This document shows, piece by piece, positions 22,859 to 31,390 of a stretch of 64,000 nucleotides of DNA. This stretch comes from Turritopsis dohrnii (taxonomy: Eukaryota > Cnidaria > Hydrozoa > Anthoathecata > Oceaniidae): assembly GCA_027922465.2 (NCBI GenBank), contig BQMF02000261.1, positions 62,001 to 126,000 of the forward strand. Reading direction: 5' to 3'. Numbering within the stretch: the first letter of the stretch is position 1; every line of letters starts with the position of its first letter. The notes beneath the pieces are model-generated. The model saw only the letters and a list, made by a program, of their open reading frames with translations, did no database searches and was not told the DNA's origin. The position numbers and the translations under genes were made by a program.

Positions 22859-25800
22859 TTCATCATCATCATCATCATCTTCATTCTTGTTATCCATATC
22901 ATCTTCAATATTGTTTGATCTGTCCTGCTCATCAAATTCTTGTCTAGCTATTGATATTAGATTTTCCAAAATTTCTTGATCTAATGAATCATCCAATTGA
23001 ACGTTGCTTTCGACATCTAACGAATCATTCATGTTACTATCTTGCGATGATAGCGCATCTCGAACGTCATTCTCGAGAAATTTTCGTGTTTCAGGATAAT
23101 CTTCCAAATTGTCAACTAATTTCGATAACGATGTCTGCATGAATTGACAACTGTCGATAAACGTGACTCCACCAACACTAAACGACGTATATTTTTCATC
23201 AGTATTCGGGATACAAGACACATCACCATGACGAGGTTTCACTGCACTAAGGATGAGATGAGCATCATAATTTTTCAGATTGTGAATCACGCAAGGTATT
23301 TTCACACGCTTAGGATCGATACGATATTGTAGATTACATCTCATGTGAGCAGTCCCTCTGAATTTTCCAGTGAGATGACAATGATCGCGAGCCTTCTTTT
23401 CATCAGGTTTAATTTCTTTTTCACACAAATAACATGTGGTACATCTATTGTGTGCTCTCCACTGCTCAGGAGTCAATCGTTCCATCGGTATCTTTTTTTG
23501 AAGGATTTGTCGAATCTCTATTGCTTGAAGTTGCACCGTATCCAGAAAGTGCTCAGCAGCATTTTTTCCACAATACAACTTTGGAGATTCATAAAATCGT
23601 TTATCTGTGCACACAGTATGTAATGCATAACCACAAGCTTCATGTTTCTGGTATTTCTCTGTCCATGGCATATCATCGTTTTGTTGTTCTTGTTCGCACT
23701 TTACCAACAAACTTTCGAAATCAGCATACATGACAAAGGGTAATCTCAACTGATACTCGATCTTTGTAAACTTGATGATATCTTTACCACTACCCTGCAC
23801 TGGTACTGACACTTTTTGCGCTCCATGTAACTGACATCGTTCGATATGTCGATCAAGTATGTCTTGTGTTGTACAAGCATGTGTACAATAAGGACAAATG
23901 AACTTTTTAACTTTGTGCTTAGTGATTTGAGAACCAACTAGTGCGCTTAAATTTCGGACCAGTGCGTAATGTCCCTTTTCACCATCTGCATAATACAACA
24001 AATCCACATGACGATTAGAAATAATATTTTTACTAATACGAAGTGGAAACACGACTTTCTCCTCGAAACCATAAACGTTTACACTCAAGTTATTCTTTCG
24101 CTCCACTTTATCAATGTCCTTGATTGATACAGGATATTCAATACCATGCATGTCCAATTCATTTACATAAGGTGTGTATTTGGATACACGATTAGCATGA
24201 TTTGACCAATGAACTGGATGTAACTTTGCGAGAATACACCATAAGAAACATTTTTCATCCTTGTTTTCGATATTTAAAACAGCTTTCTTCACCTTAATAT
24301 GTTTCGGAAGAGGTATCCATGAAGATGCTCTCAACGGATCATAATGTACTATTCCTTTAGAAAGAACAAAAAGTTAAATGACATCATCTATCAAACAACG
24401 TATAAGTAAGAAAAGTAAAATTCAAATTTACCTAAATCAACATGCATAAAATGATGTACAACCCAACCACTACCATTCCTTTGAAATTCATCAATTTGTT
24501 GCATCAACTGCGTATAGGCTGTATTGATATATGAATCCAGCTCATCATCGTTTAAGGCTGTAAACACTTCCGATCGAAACGTGACTGGTGGATCTGTAAG
24601 ATCAGTTTTGTCTTTCGCTTGACAAAATACCAACTTCAACGTGTAATAGTATTTGATGCCTTTAGTACGTTGAATTTCTCCATTAATGACTGAATTGAAG
24701 GTTTTCATGACATTTAAAAGACGATTGAGTAAATCTAGCTGGTTATTCGTATCCAACTCTTTTCGATACGTCATGGCTGTACGCTTCAAAGTCGATTGTA
24801 CAAGCTGAGGTGCTTTCCATAATTCTGGATGCTCAGTGGATCCGCCTTGTTGATTGACTGTTTCAACACGCACACGCTTGGGATTATATTCATCCAATGA
24901 CATTTGTTTCATTTTCCTTTTACCAGTAGTTGATGATATGTCCATACATCTTTGTTCGTGTAGTTGTTTAGTATTTTCACGCTCGAACAGTTTTTCACAT
25001 CGACGACATTGAAAACGTTTCAATCGAGATTCACAAATCTCTACATGTCGTTCAAAATTTTCCATTAACAGGAACATGCGATTACACTTTTCACATTTGT
25101 GATGATCTTTAACTGACATTACATCACAATCTAACGGTTCAGACTCCAACACCATCTCTCCATCAGTCTCTTGAAACAACTTCTCCAGCTCTAACTCTGA
25201 CATCATCTCATTGTCTGTTTCTTGAAACAGCTCCTCTAATTCATCTTCTCCTTTTTTTTCTTCAACAATATAACAATCAGGTGAAGATGTTTCAAAATCA
25301 ACTGGACAAATACAATCCATTAGAAATTCATCAATATCAAAAGAATTATCGATATCAGCATTATTTGTCGGCATGTATTTGAAGAGATCTGTCAAAATGT
25401 CGTCCAAGTCAATGTCCTAAATAATTATAAAAGTGAAAAAGCTTATTTAAAAAGTTGTAAAGGTTTTTAAAAAGTGGAAAAGCTCTTCGAAAAAGTTGAA
25501 AAGGTTTTTAAAAAGTGGAAAAGCTCTTCGAAAAAGTTGAAAAGGTTTTTAAAAAGTGGAAAAGCTCTTCGAAAAAGTTGAAAAGGTTTTTAAAAAGTGG
25601 AAAAGCTCTTCGAAAAAGTTGAAAAAGTTTTTAAAAAGTAAAAAAGCTTTTCGAAAAAGTTGTAAAGGTTTTTGAAAAAGTGGAAAAGCTCTTCGAAAAA
25701 GTTGAAAAGGTTTTTGAAAAAGTGGAAAAGCTCTTCGAAAAAGTTGAAAAGGTTTTTAAAAAGTGGAAAAGCTTTTCGAAAAAGTTAAAAAGGTTTTTAA

Positions 25801-25954
25801 AAAGTGGAAAAGCTTTTCGAAAAAGTTAAAAAGGTATTGTAAAATTAAAGAAAATTACCTCGGTTATTGTGTTATGTTCAATTAAAACATGTTCATTACA
25901 CATTTCTTCACTGATAAATTCTAATCCACAAACACAGCATTGAACAGTAGCCAT
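20903..25954 (-). CDS. polB: Protein-primed-type DNA polymerase B, three exons, intact
   Basis: Exons 25954-25859, 25416-24432 and 24354-20903 with GT-AG borders total 4533 nt, an exact open frame for about 1510 aa. Exon 1 and exon 2 carry C2H2-like zinc fingers (CCVCG..; CEKCNR..H; CRRCEKL..H), with another at the start of exon 3 (CPYCTHA..H). Exonuclease motifs are YADFES (about residue 572), HNLKNYD (about 722) and YLLTDVLLLAD (about 970). Polymerase motifs are DANNLYG (about 1070), NNSMFGK (about 1250) and TDTDS (about 1350). A Cys/His endonuclease-VII-like block, CYLCEKE..DHCHLTGKFRG, sits at about 668-695. An Asp-rich tract near 850-875 is encoded by a trinucleotide repeat. Domain order matches polymerases of Polintons/adintoviruses in animal genomes. 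It replicates the element's linear DNA. All catalytic residues looked for are present, so this gene may be functional. Confidence 0.88.
24355..24431 (-). other. Polymerase intron 2 (77 bp)
   Basis: Donor TTAG|GTAAATT and acceptor TTCTTTCTAAAG|GAAT on the minus strand. Removal restores a continuous frame (phase 1, a glycine codon spanning the junction) leading into the conserved segment DPLRASSWIPLP that marks these polymerases. Confidence 0.8.
25417..25858 (-). repeat. Polymerase intron 1 filled with 41-bp tandem repeats
   Basis: Donor GAG|GTAATTTTC at 25858 and acceptor TTATTTAG at 25417, phase 0. About 25430-25840 consists of some ten copies of a 41-bp unit made of two half-units (AAAAAGTTGAAAAGGTTTTT and AAAAAGTGGAAAAGCTCTTCG). 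The repeats occupy nearly the whole 442-bp intron. Confidence 0.78.
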
Positions 25955-26136
25955 CTTTATTTAAATCTAAAACGAGATGTTCCTCACTTGAAATTTTTCA
26001 AGAAATGAAAGGTAGCGTAAACGTTTTCACTTGCTTTATACACATTTATACTGATTTCATGTAAAAAGTACTGAATTTATAATGATAACATGTTAAGTAT
26101 CACATTTAAATCTATTTTATCAGCGTAAATCAGTCA

Positions 26137-26303
26137 TGCGTGTCAGTTGACGGGGAAGTTAAACCTGATCACCGAGGGGTTTCTTCCAGAGTGAGGCTTT
26201 TGCATTGCACTACGCTTGGGCTGACCTCTGCGATTACCGCAAACGTCGGTAACTCGACCGTACAATTTCTGGTAGTGGGAGCCTGCGTCCGCGCTCGCTC
26301 CCT
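26137..26303 (+). ncRNA. U1-like: U1 snRNA-like gene with a replaced 5' end
   Basis: About 167 nt, close to the 164 nt of animal U1. Stem-loop I carries the 70K-type loop GATCAC (26167-26172) with paired arms AAACC/GGTTT and GGAAG/CTTCC. Stem-loop II has the U1A target ATTGCAC (26204-26210) and GCTGACCTCTGCGATT. Stem III pairs TTACCG/CGGTAA (26234-26239, 26247-26252). The Sm-like site AATTTCTGG is at 26264-26272. Stem IV pairs GGGAGC/GCTCCC. Stems differ from the vertebrate sequence but stay complementary, suggesting selection on structure. The ACTTACCTG that pairs with 5' splice sites is absent, and TGCGTGTCAGTTGAC stands there. It lies about 180 bp from the polymerase start, divergently oriented. 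Alternatives are a U1-derived SINE or pseudogene. Identity as U1-derived is firm, function unknown. Confidence 0.8.
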
Positions 26304-26419
26304 TTATTTTAACAGGACTCGTTTGGAAAGCAGTTTTTTTACATTGTAGATACATGTATATACTGAAACGACAATCCTGTATAAATATTTTAGAAATACA
26401 AATACAATGTTAATCATCA

Positions 26420-26470
26420 TGGAAGTAACATTAAAACATCCATTTAGTATGTTAGTTGCTGGTGGTCGTT
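26420..26470 (+). pseudogene. Truncated start of a Polinton packaging-ATPase-like gene
   Basis: From the ATG at 26420 the frame reads MEVTLKHPFSMLVAGG and then leaves the expected sequence. FKHPF-x-x-x-V-x-G is how FtsK/HerA-type packaging ATPases of Polintons and related viruses lead into their Walker A loop. The Walker A glycine-lysine motif itself is missing. I infer a deletion joint directly after the conserved glycine. Confidence 0.4.
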
Positions 26471-26600
26471 TCTTATCCAGCATCTTCTTTGTAGTACTTT
26501 GTAGGTTTTGGTCCAGGTCCCGGTCCTAGATCCCAATCATTAAAATCATTGAGGCAAAATGGGCGTGGTATTACATAACATGGATTTAGTAAATACTGAA
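26468..26600 (-). pseudogene. Possible 3' exon of a structural gene, Gly/Pro-rich tail
   Basis: On the minus strand, an acceptor (GTGTATTTCAG at about 26599) is followed by an open stretch of about 40 codons ending in WDLGPGPGPKPTKYYKEDAG and a TAA near 26481. No start and no upstream exon can be found in the element. It ends head-on against the ATPase remnant, so both look like the two sides of a large deletion that removed the capsid module. Assignment is speculative. Confidence 0.3.
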
Positions 26601-26884
26601 ATACACTTTAAAAATCTTATATTAAATAATTCAGCATCAAAACTATTGTGTTATTGCACATTTTATGTGACATGACCCCCGTCTTTTTGTCAAAATCGCA
26701 GCTATTTCCATTCAAATTTATGTCCAAAATTACCCTAAATTAGCCATACAAAAATTTAAATATCTCCAGTTCTAGGAAGGCTAGAAACTTGGTTGACCCC
26801 CCGTTGGGAAGCTGAAAGTCTGTAGAATACGATGATATTGATTTTAGAAAGTAATCCACACAAATAAAAAATGACCTGAAAGGC

Positions 26885-27298
26885 CTTGTAAAGTTTAAAA
26901 AAAAAGTAGAAAAGGTTTTTGAAAAAGTCGTAAAAGTTTCAGAAAAATTGAAAACATTTTTAAAAAAGTCGAAAAAGTTCAAGAAAAATTGAAAAGGCTT
27001 TTGAAAAATTCGTAAAAGTTTCACAAAAATTGAAAAGGTTTTTGAAAAAGTCGTAAAAGTTTTAGAAAAATTGAAAACATTTTTAAAAAAGTGGAAAAAG
27101 TTCAAGAAAAATTGAAAAGGTTTTTGAAAAAGTCGTAAAAGTTTCAGAAAAATTGAAAAGGTTTTTGAAAATGTCGTAAAAGTTTCAGAAAAATTGAACA
27201 GGTTTTTGAAAAAGTCGAAAAAGTTTCAGAAAAATTGAAAAGGTTTTTAAAAAAGTGGAAAAAGTTCAAGAAAAATTGAAAAGGTTTTTGAAAAAATC
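26885..27298 (+). repeat. Second array of ~41-bp tandem repeats
   Basis: Around ten units related to those in polymerase intron 1, with half-units GAAAAAGTCGTAAAAGTTTCA and GAAAAATTGAAAAGGTTTTT. The array ends exactly where the inverted polymerase fragment begins (27299). Long reverse-strand frames here (26740-27105, 27144-27404) are low-complexity Phe-rich artefacts of the repeat. Confidence 0.8.
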
Positions 27299-27723
27299 GT
27301 ATAACACGGATTCGCTCGCTTATCGAATTCAAACCAATGATTTTTATGCTGATATGTTGAAAGACCAAGATCTGTTCGATTTTAGTGGCTATGCAAAGGA
27401 TCACAAATGCTTCCCTACGAAAAACAAGAAGGTGTTTGGGAAGATGAAAGACGAATTGAATGGTTGTTTAATGTGTGAATTTATTGGTTTACGTGCAAAG
27501 GTGTATTCACTAGAATTTGATAACAAACTATAACGAAAGCAAAAGGTGTGAAGAAATATGTCATCAAGAAGTATATATCACATCAAGATTATCACGATTG
27601 TTTGTTTGGGAATGTGAAATACATGCATAAGATGAATGGTATTCGATTACAAAAACATTTAATTTTCACTATTTGTCAAAACAAAACAACTTTGTCGGCA
27701 TATGATGATAAACGATATTTTTA
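27299..27723 (+). pseudogene. Inverted partial copy of the polymerase 3' end
   Basis: Starts inside the catalytic-motif-C region (DSLAYRIQTNDFYADML..) and runs to the last residues (..YDDKRYF), matching about 20945-21373 on the opposite strand with scattered changes. One base is lost near 27527, giving a stop (..DNKL*), after which the homology continues in another frame. It lacks promoter and start and is non-functional. Confidence 0.85.
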
Positions 27724-28055
27724 AGGATGAATTTTATTTTAAAAGTATTTCCAGGACACTTTTTGTAACTTTATTTCTGAGTGAGAAAAAAAAAATAATA
27801 AAAAAAAAAAAAAAATTACCTTGATCGTCTTATTCAAATGAATGTAACAGAAAAGAGAGTGAAAATGAAATGCGAGAATTTTTATAGCATAATTGAATGT
27901 CGGAACTCTACAAAGAGTATCATGAGAAAACTATAAAAGCACTGTTAACAAGTTGGGGAATTGAATAGAGTAAAAATAATTATGATTAGTTAACAATTGT
28001 TATTCAAGAAATATACATAAAATACACACAAACGTATGAAATAAATACAAAACTA
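27724..28055. other. AT-rich spacer after the polymerase fragment
   Basis: Includes an A-rich run at about 27787-27817. No gene is seen. Confidence 0.4.
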
Positions 28056-28575
28056 TCAAACATAAACCTCTAGACAATAATTGATTTCCTTTCTACACAT
28101 AGGACAAGACTTGAACTTATGCGCACACGTAACACAACACGACAAATGACCACAGGGTACAAACACAACACTCCTATACTCTACAAAACATACAACACAA
28201 CGTTTTCCTTCCAAAATTTCTTTTAGCTCGTCATCATCTCGAATGTTTAGTGGTGACTTTAAACTAAACAAAGTAATGGTAAATATGTTATAAAATGTAC
28301 ATCAATCACAAAATAAAGTTTGAAATTATATCTACTTACCGATTGCAAATTCCGCATTTACACCTTAATTCCAGCAACTGGTCCTATGCCCATTCTAGTA
28401 TATCGGGCAACGATTCCAGCGCTATCTCTGTCTCCCAATCATGCTCCCTAACATAAGACATGATGTCTTGAATAGGCAGCGGAGTGTTGGGATGAGCAAA
28501 ATCAAAATTAGTAATGAAATGAGCCAGCCAAGTTATGTTAAAGATGTTTTCATAAATTTTAAAAATAGATTCCAT
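28056..28575 (-). pseudogene. RING-finger gene (IAP-type RING) with one in-frame TAG
   Basis: Two exons (28575-28340 and 28263-28056) joined over a 76-bp intron with GTAAGTAG donor and TTTGTTTAG acceptor total 444 nt, an exact frame for 147 codons plus stop. Codon 64 is TAG (28386-28384). The C-terminal exon encodes a C3HC4 RING: CVVCFVE, PCGHLSCCVTC, CPMC, closest in style to the RING of inhibitor-of-apoptosis-type E3 ligases. A CKCGIC motif precedes the splice junction. No BIR domain is seen. Viral RING proteins of this kind usually act on host ubiquitin pathways. The TAG could be a point lesion, a readthrough site, or a short 63-aa product could be real. Confidence 0.6.
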
Positions 28576-28815
28576 AGTAAATTAAAGTAGTGTTGATAGC
28601 AGATATTTAAATAATGTACAGCAGCAGAATATCGAAATGATAAGTGATGAAGATTTTAAGGCTGTTTTATATATTTCTACCCTAAAAACTATTATCACCT
28701 TGATATTCATCTGAGAGGAAATTTGAAAAGGTATGCATGGAAATGATGTGTTAAATAAATCAGGTAATTGTAGTAAAATTTGAATGATGCTTTAGGGGAA
28801 AAACAGTAGCTATAA

Positions 28816-29150
28816 TGTAAAGGTTCCGAAATATGAACAGGTAATAAAAGTACTCATATAGGTGAGAATGCGGGTAAGATAAATAAACGCTTAGGTGTAA
28901 TTGATTATAATTGTTTCAGGATTACAAATTACATAGAATAATTATCTAAACATTAAACAATACAATGTAAAAGTACCGAAATATGTCCAGTTAATGTAAG
29001 TACACATATTAGTGAGATTGCGAGTAAGATAAAAACGTCCCAGGTGTAAATGATTATAAAAGTTTTAAGAAAATAAATGACAAAGGTAATTACTCAAATG
29101 ATAAACAATACAATGTAAAAGTGCCGAAATATGTCCAGTTAATGATGATG
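28816..29150. repeat. Diverged ~150-bp tandem repeat
   Basis: Two and a half units, each with AATGTAAA-GT-CCGAAATATG-CAG-TAAT followed by GTACNCATAT..GAG..GCG-GTAAGATAAA and AGGTGTAA-TGATTATAA. They begin near 28816, 28967 and 29107. Function unknown. Confidence 0.65.
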
Positions 29151-29190
29151 TACGTACGTATGAAGGAATCCATGAAGAAGTGAACATATA

Positions 29191-29475
29191 TCAATAACCC
29201 AGTCCCTTTTGATAATCCATGTAAAATAGACCGTATGCATTGTGAAGAACAAAGTGTTTATAAGTCGTTTTCGACATTCTTGCAAGAAAATCATGTCTAA
29301 TACCCATATCGGGATGCTTTGTTAAAATCTCATCAAATGGAATAATTTCATTTAAATAGGCATGACCTAAAAATTGATAAACGAGAGTGGTATTAAGTTG
29401 TCGTATGCTAAGTTCTGGATGTCGTTCTTTTTCCATTTGTATAATTTCTGTAAAACAAACCGATTGTTGAAACAT
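29191..29475 (-). CDS. Small uncharacterised ORF (94 aa) of the Polinton-like element
   Basis: Starts at ATG 29475 with MFQQSVCFTEIIQMEKER. No membrane segment or zinc cluster, rich in aromatic residues near the C terminus (HNAYGLFYMDYQKGLGY). It lies 74 bp downstream of the 29550-29966 gene in the same direction, so the two may share a transcript. I do not recognise the family. Confidence 0.5.
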   Translation of the reverse strand: MFQQSVCFTEIIQMEKERHPELSIRQLNTTLVYQFLGHAYLNEIIPFDEILTKHPDMGIRHDFLARMSKTTYKHFVLHNAYGLFYMDYQKGLGY

Positions 29476-29549
29476 TCTTTAAGAGTTGGAATATATTAAA
29501 ACAATGAGTATATGAAATTTATTTATTTATTTCTAGAATGATAAAAATA

Positions 29550-29966
29550 TTACAATTCATTTTCAAACCATTCGTTGAAAGAATAATAAACATTTGAGAG
29601 AGATTGACATAAAAGTTCTTCTACGCTTTGAAGCCATTCCGAATCATCATACAGTTGTTCTTTGCTTATAAAGTCTTTGCATTTCAAGCGTTTTGCACAA
29701 AGTTCGTTACTTTTCATAAAATCTACCATATGGAATAGATTATAGAAATTGTCGAAAACCAACTCCTCGATAGATTTCATCACGCAGTCGTGTTGTAGTT
29801 GAGACGGATGATCGATTTCACATCCATAACACTTTACTGTTTGCATAAACAACGTTTTCATTTCTCGCGCCACAATTTCGCATAATGTTCGACGATAAAG
29901 CGGCTGTGTGGAATTTAGATCCCACTCATCAATAACACACCATTCTTCTAAACCTTCAAAATTCAT
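29550..29966 (-). CDS. Uncharacterised Cys/His protein, terminal gene
   Basis: 138 aa from the first ATG (29966). The open frame extends 27 nt upstream but only to a TTG. The centre carries a possible metal-binding cluster, CYGCEIDHPSQLQHDC (about residues 44-59), with two CxxC-type cysteines, two histidines and a third cysteine. The acidic C terminus ends ..FNEWFENEL. It is the first gene inside the right terminal repeat, whose CCAAT/CRE/TATA-like block lies about 110 bp upstream and faces it. I have an impression of similar HPSQ-type proteins in related elements but no firm family name. Confidence 0.6.
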   Translation of the reverse strand: MNFEGLEEWCVIDEWDLNSTQPLYRRTLCEIVAREMKTLFMQTVKCYGCEIDHPSQLQHDCVMKSIEELVFDNFYNLFHMVDFMKSNELCAKRLKCKDFISKEQLYDDSEWLQSVEELLCQSLSNVYYSFNEWFENEL

Positions 29967-30071
29967 TTTTGAAAAAGAAACTTTTTCTAGCAATTTGCTG
30001 TGTTCCTCTCGAAAGTAAAATTCGACTGTTACACTTGAATGATTATACTAATGACATTATTAATGAATGCA

Positions 30072-30137
30072 CAACGCTGATTGGTTCTTGAGGTTGTGAC
30101 GTCAGAGGTGGCGTAGAAGCCCCACTTTATATCTACT
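30072..30137 (-). repeat. Right terminal inverted repeat with promoter-like motifs
   Basis: Mirror of 20046-20111, carrying CCAAT, TGACGTCA and TATAAAG in the inward orientation. Followed by the 6-bp duplication ATTCTG (30138-30143). Confidence 0.85.
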
Positions 30138-30952
30138 ATTCTGACACAATTAGATTAAACAAAGCAATGGAAATGTATGGGAAACATAAAAATATAAGAT
30201 TTATGTGTGAAAAAAGTGTTGCATTTCCATATGTAGATGGTGGCTATGATGTTGTATTTAGTAATGCAGTTTTACATTGGATACCAACAGAGGAAAAGCT
30301 TATAACGTTTCGCAGGGTTTACGAATCCCTGAAAGAAGGTGGAATATTTGCAGCTGCCCTCATTAGAAATTTGCCAGCAAATCTGCTCGAGCTATTGCAT
30401 TTCTGTCCAGAGGATTCCAAAAATAAGTTTCTATCTAATTTCCACCTAGAAACATCTGATTTTTTCAAAAACGCTTTTAGGGAAATTGGTTTTAAGTTGA
30501 AGGAATTTGAAAATGTTGATTATGATTTTCCCTTCGTTGATGATATGAAGTATCTACAGTTTTTAGACGCTACTTGCATGAATGGCAAATCAAATCTGGT
30601 TGATATTTATAGAAAACACGATGTCTCTTTTGGCAAGTATCCTGATGGAAGAGTCAAACATCATACTAACCACTTTCGTTTTGTTTTGAAAAAATAGGTT
30701 ATGATAATGTAAATGTGTAGAAATAGATTTTACATGTGAATGTTTATACGAGTGCTTTTTCACACTGATTTTTTAAGAGGATGGTTTTCTAGTTGTCGTT
30801 GTCCTTAATATTTTTTAAGGTTTTCACTCAGTACTGTTCAAGTGCAAGGAAGGCCATGTAAGCCATAGATTAAGAAAAATGCAGATGTCTTGTTGCTGGT
30901 TGCATTTTTTACCTTTTCATAACAATGACGATTCTAAAAATAGTGTCCTTCA

Positions 30953-31228
30953 TTAGCCACATTCCTGACATCAACCAGCCTGTTACACGAAAAAATATAA
31001 TTACTGATGAGACCCAAAAATTACGTCTGAGATGTAAAACTTTACTTGTATCAATAGAAACATCATTACTTTGCATGTTTTTTTCGAATGTTCACGTGAA
31101 GTTTCTAATGACTTTGTAGGGACATATTCAGGAACAACTCTACCAAGTTATATAAACGTCCCTACAGATACATAGCGAATATAGTTTCGTGTAAACAAAA
31201 CATGATTTTCTGGAATGTGGCTAATTTC
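30953..31228. mobile_element. Possible small inverted-repeat element
   Basis: ATTAGCCACATTCC at the left and GGAATGTGGCTAAT at the right, with weaker complementarity further in. Probably a decayed MITE. No clear duplication. Confidence 0.45.
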
Positions 31229-31390
31229 CTTTTTGCGAAGTTGAGCGTGGCGAGCGCCATTGAGCGAAGCGAAACAGAGCTATTTTGGCAAGGTCAGATA
31301 TTGTCATCAAAATACTGACAGAGAGATGAGTTCGGCTGCCGTCAATTCCTGACATTTTTTACAGTGCATACTAAGAATTTTAATTAATGC

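Larger units (their letters stand above)
20046..30137. mobile_element. Polinton/Maverick (adintovirus)-like element, 10.1 kb
   Basis: Bounded by 66-bp inverted repeats beginning AGTAGATATAAAG (one mismatch between arms) and a 6-bp target duplication, inside a methyltransferase gene. 5'-AG ends with 6-bp duplications are diagnostic of Polinton-type elements. Contents, left to right: unknown ORF (+), DNA polymerase B (- , three exons), U1 snRNA-like gene (+), ATPase-start remnant (+), short Pro/Gly-rich exon (-), 41-bp tandem repeats, inverted polymerase fragment (+), RING gene (-), two unknown ORFs (-). No retroviral-type integrase, adenain-type protease or major capsid ORF is seen. It is shorter than typical 15-20 kb members and is probably deleted or dependent on others. 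Confidence 0.88.
19847..30697 (+). pseudogene. Methyltransferase copy B, split by the Polinton-like element
   Basis: The 5' part (19847-20045) encodes MDEQSAVKAYF.. through motif I (LDIGCGTGNAAADLA) up to the second base group of VAIDP. The 3' part (30144-30697) resumes at the next base of the same codon and runs to TAG. Without the 10,092-bp insert and one 6-bp duplicate, the two parts add up to 753 nt, exactly the length of copy A, with no other lesion seen. The interruption falls just after the acidic loop that binds the SAM ribose, so neither half can be an active enzyme. A splice acceptor (GATACGCAG) lies immediately before the ATG, as in copies A and C. Confidence 0.88.

Noticed and set aside
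22730..23733. Several plus-strand frames opposite the polymerase gene
   Set aside because: They are shadows of the polymerase exon. One is a run of Ile/Met from the Asp-codon microsatellite.
26140..26355. Opposed small open frames over the U1-like gene
   Set aside because: Both strands are open by chance over a GC-richer structured RNA. Neither has a domain and the RNA similarity explains the sequence.
26740..27404. Two Phe-rich frames of 86-121 aa on the minus strand
   Set aside because: They are translations of the 41-bp tandem repeat and have no unique sequence.
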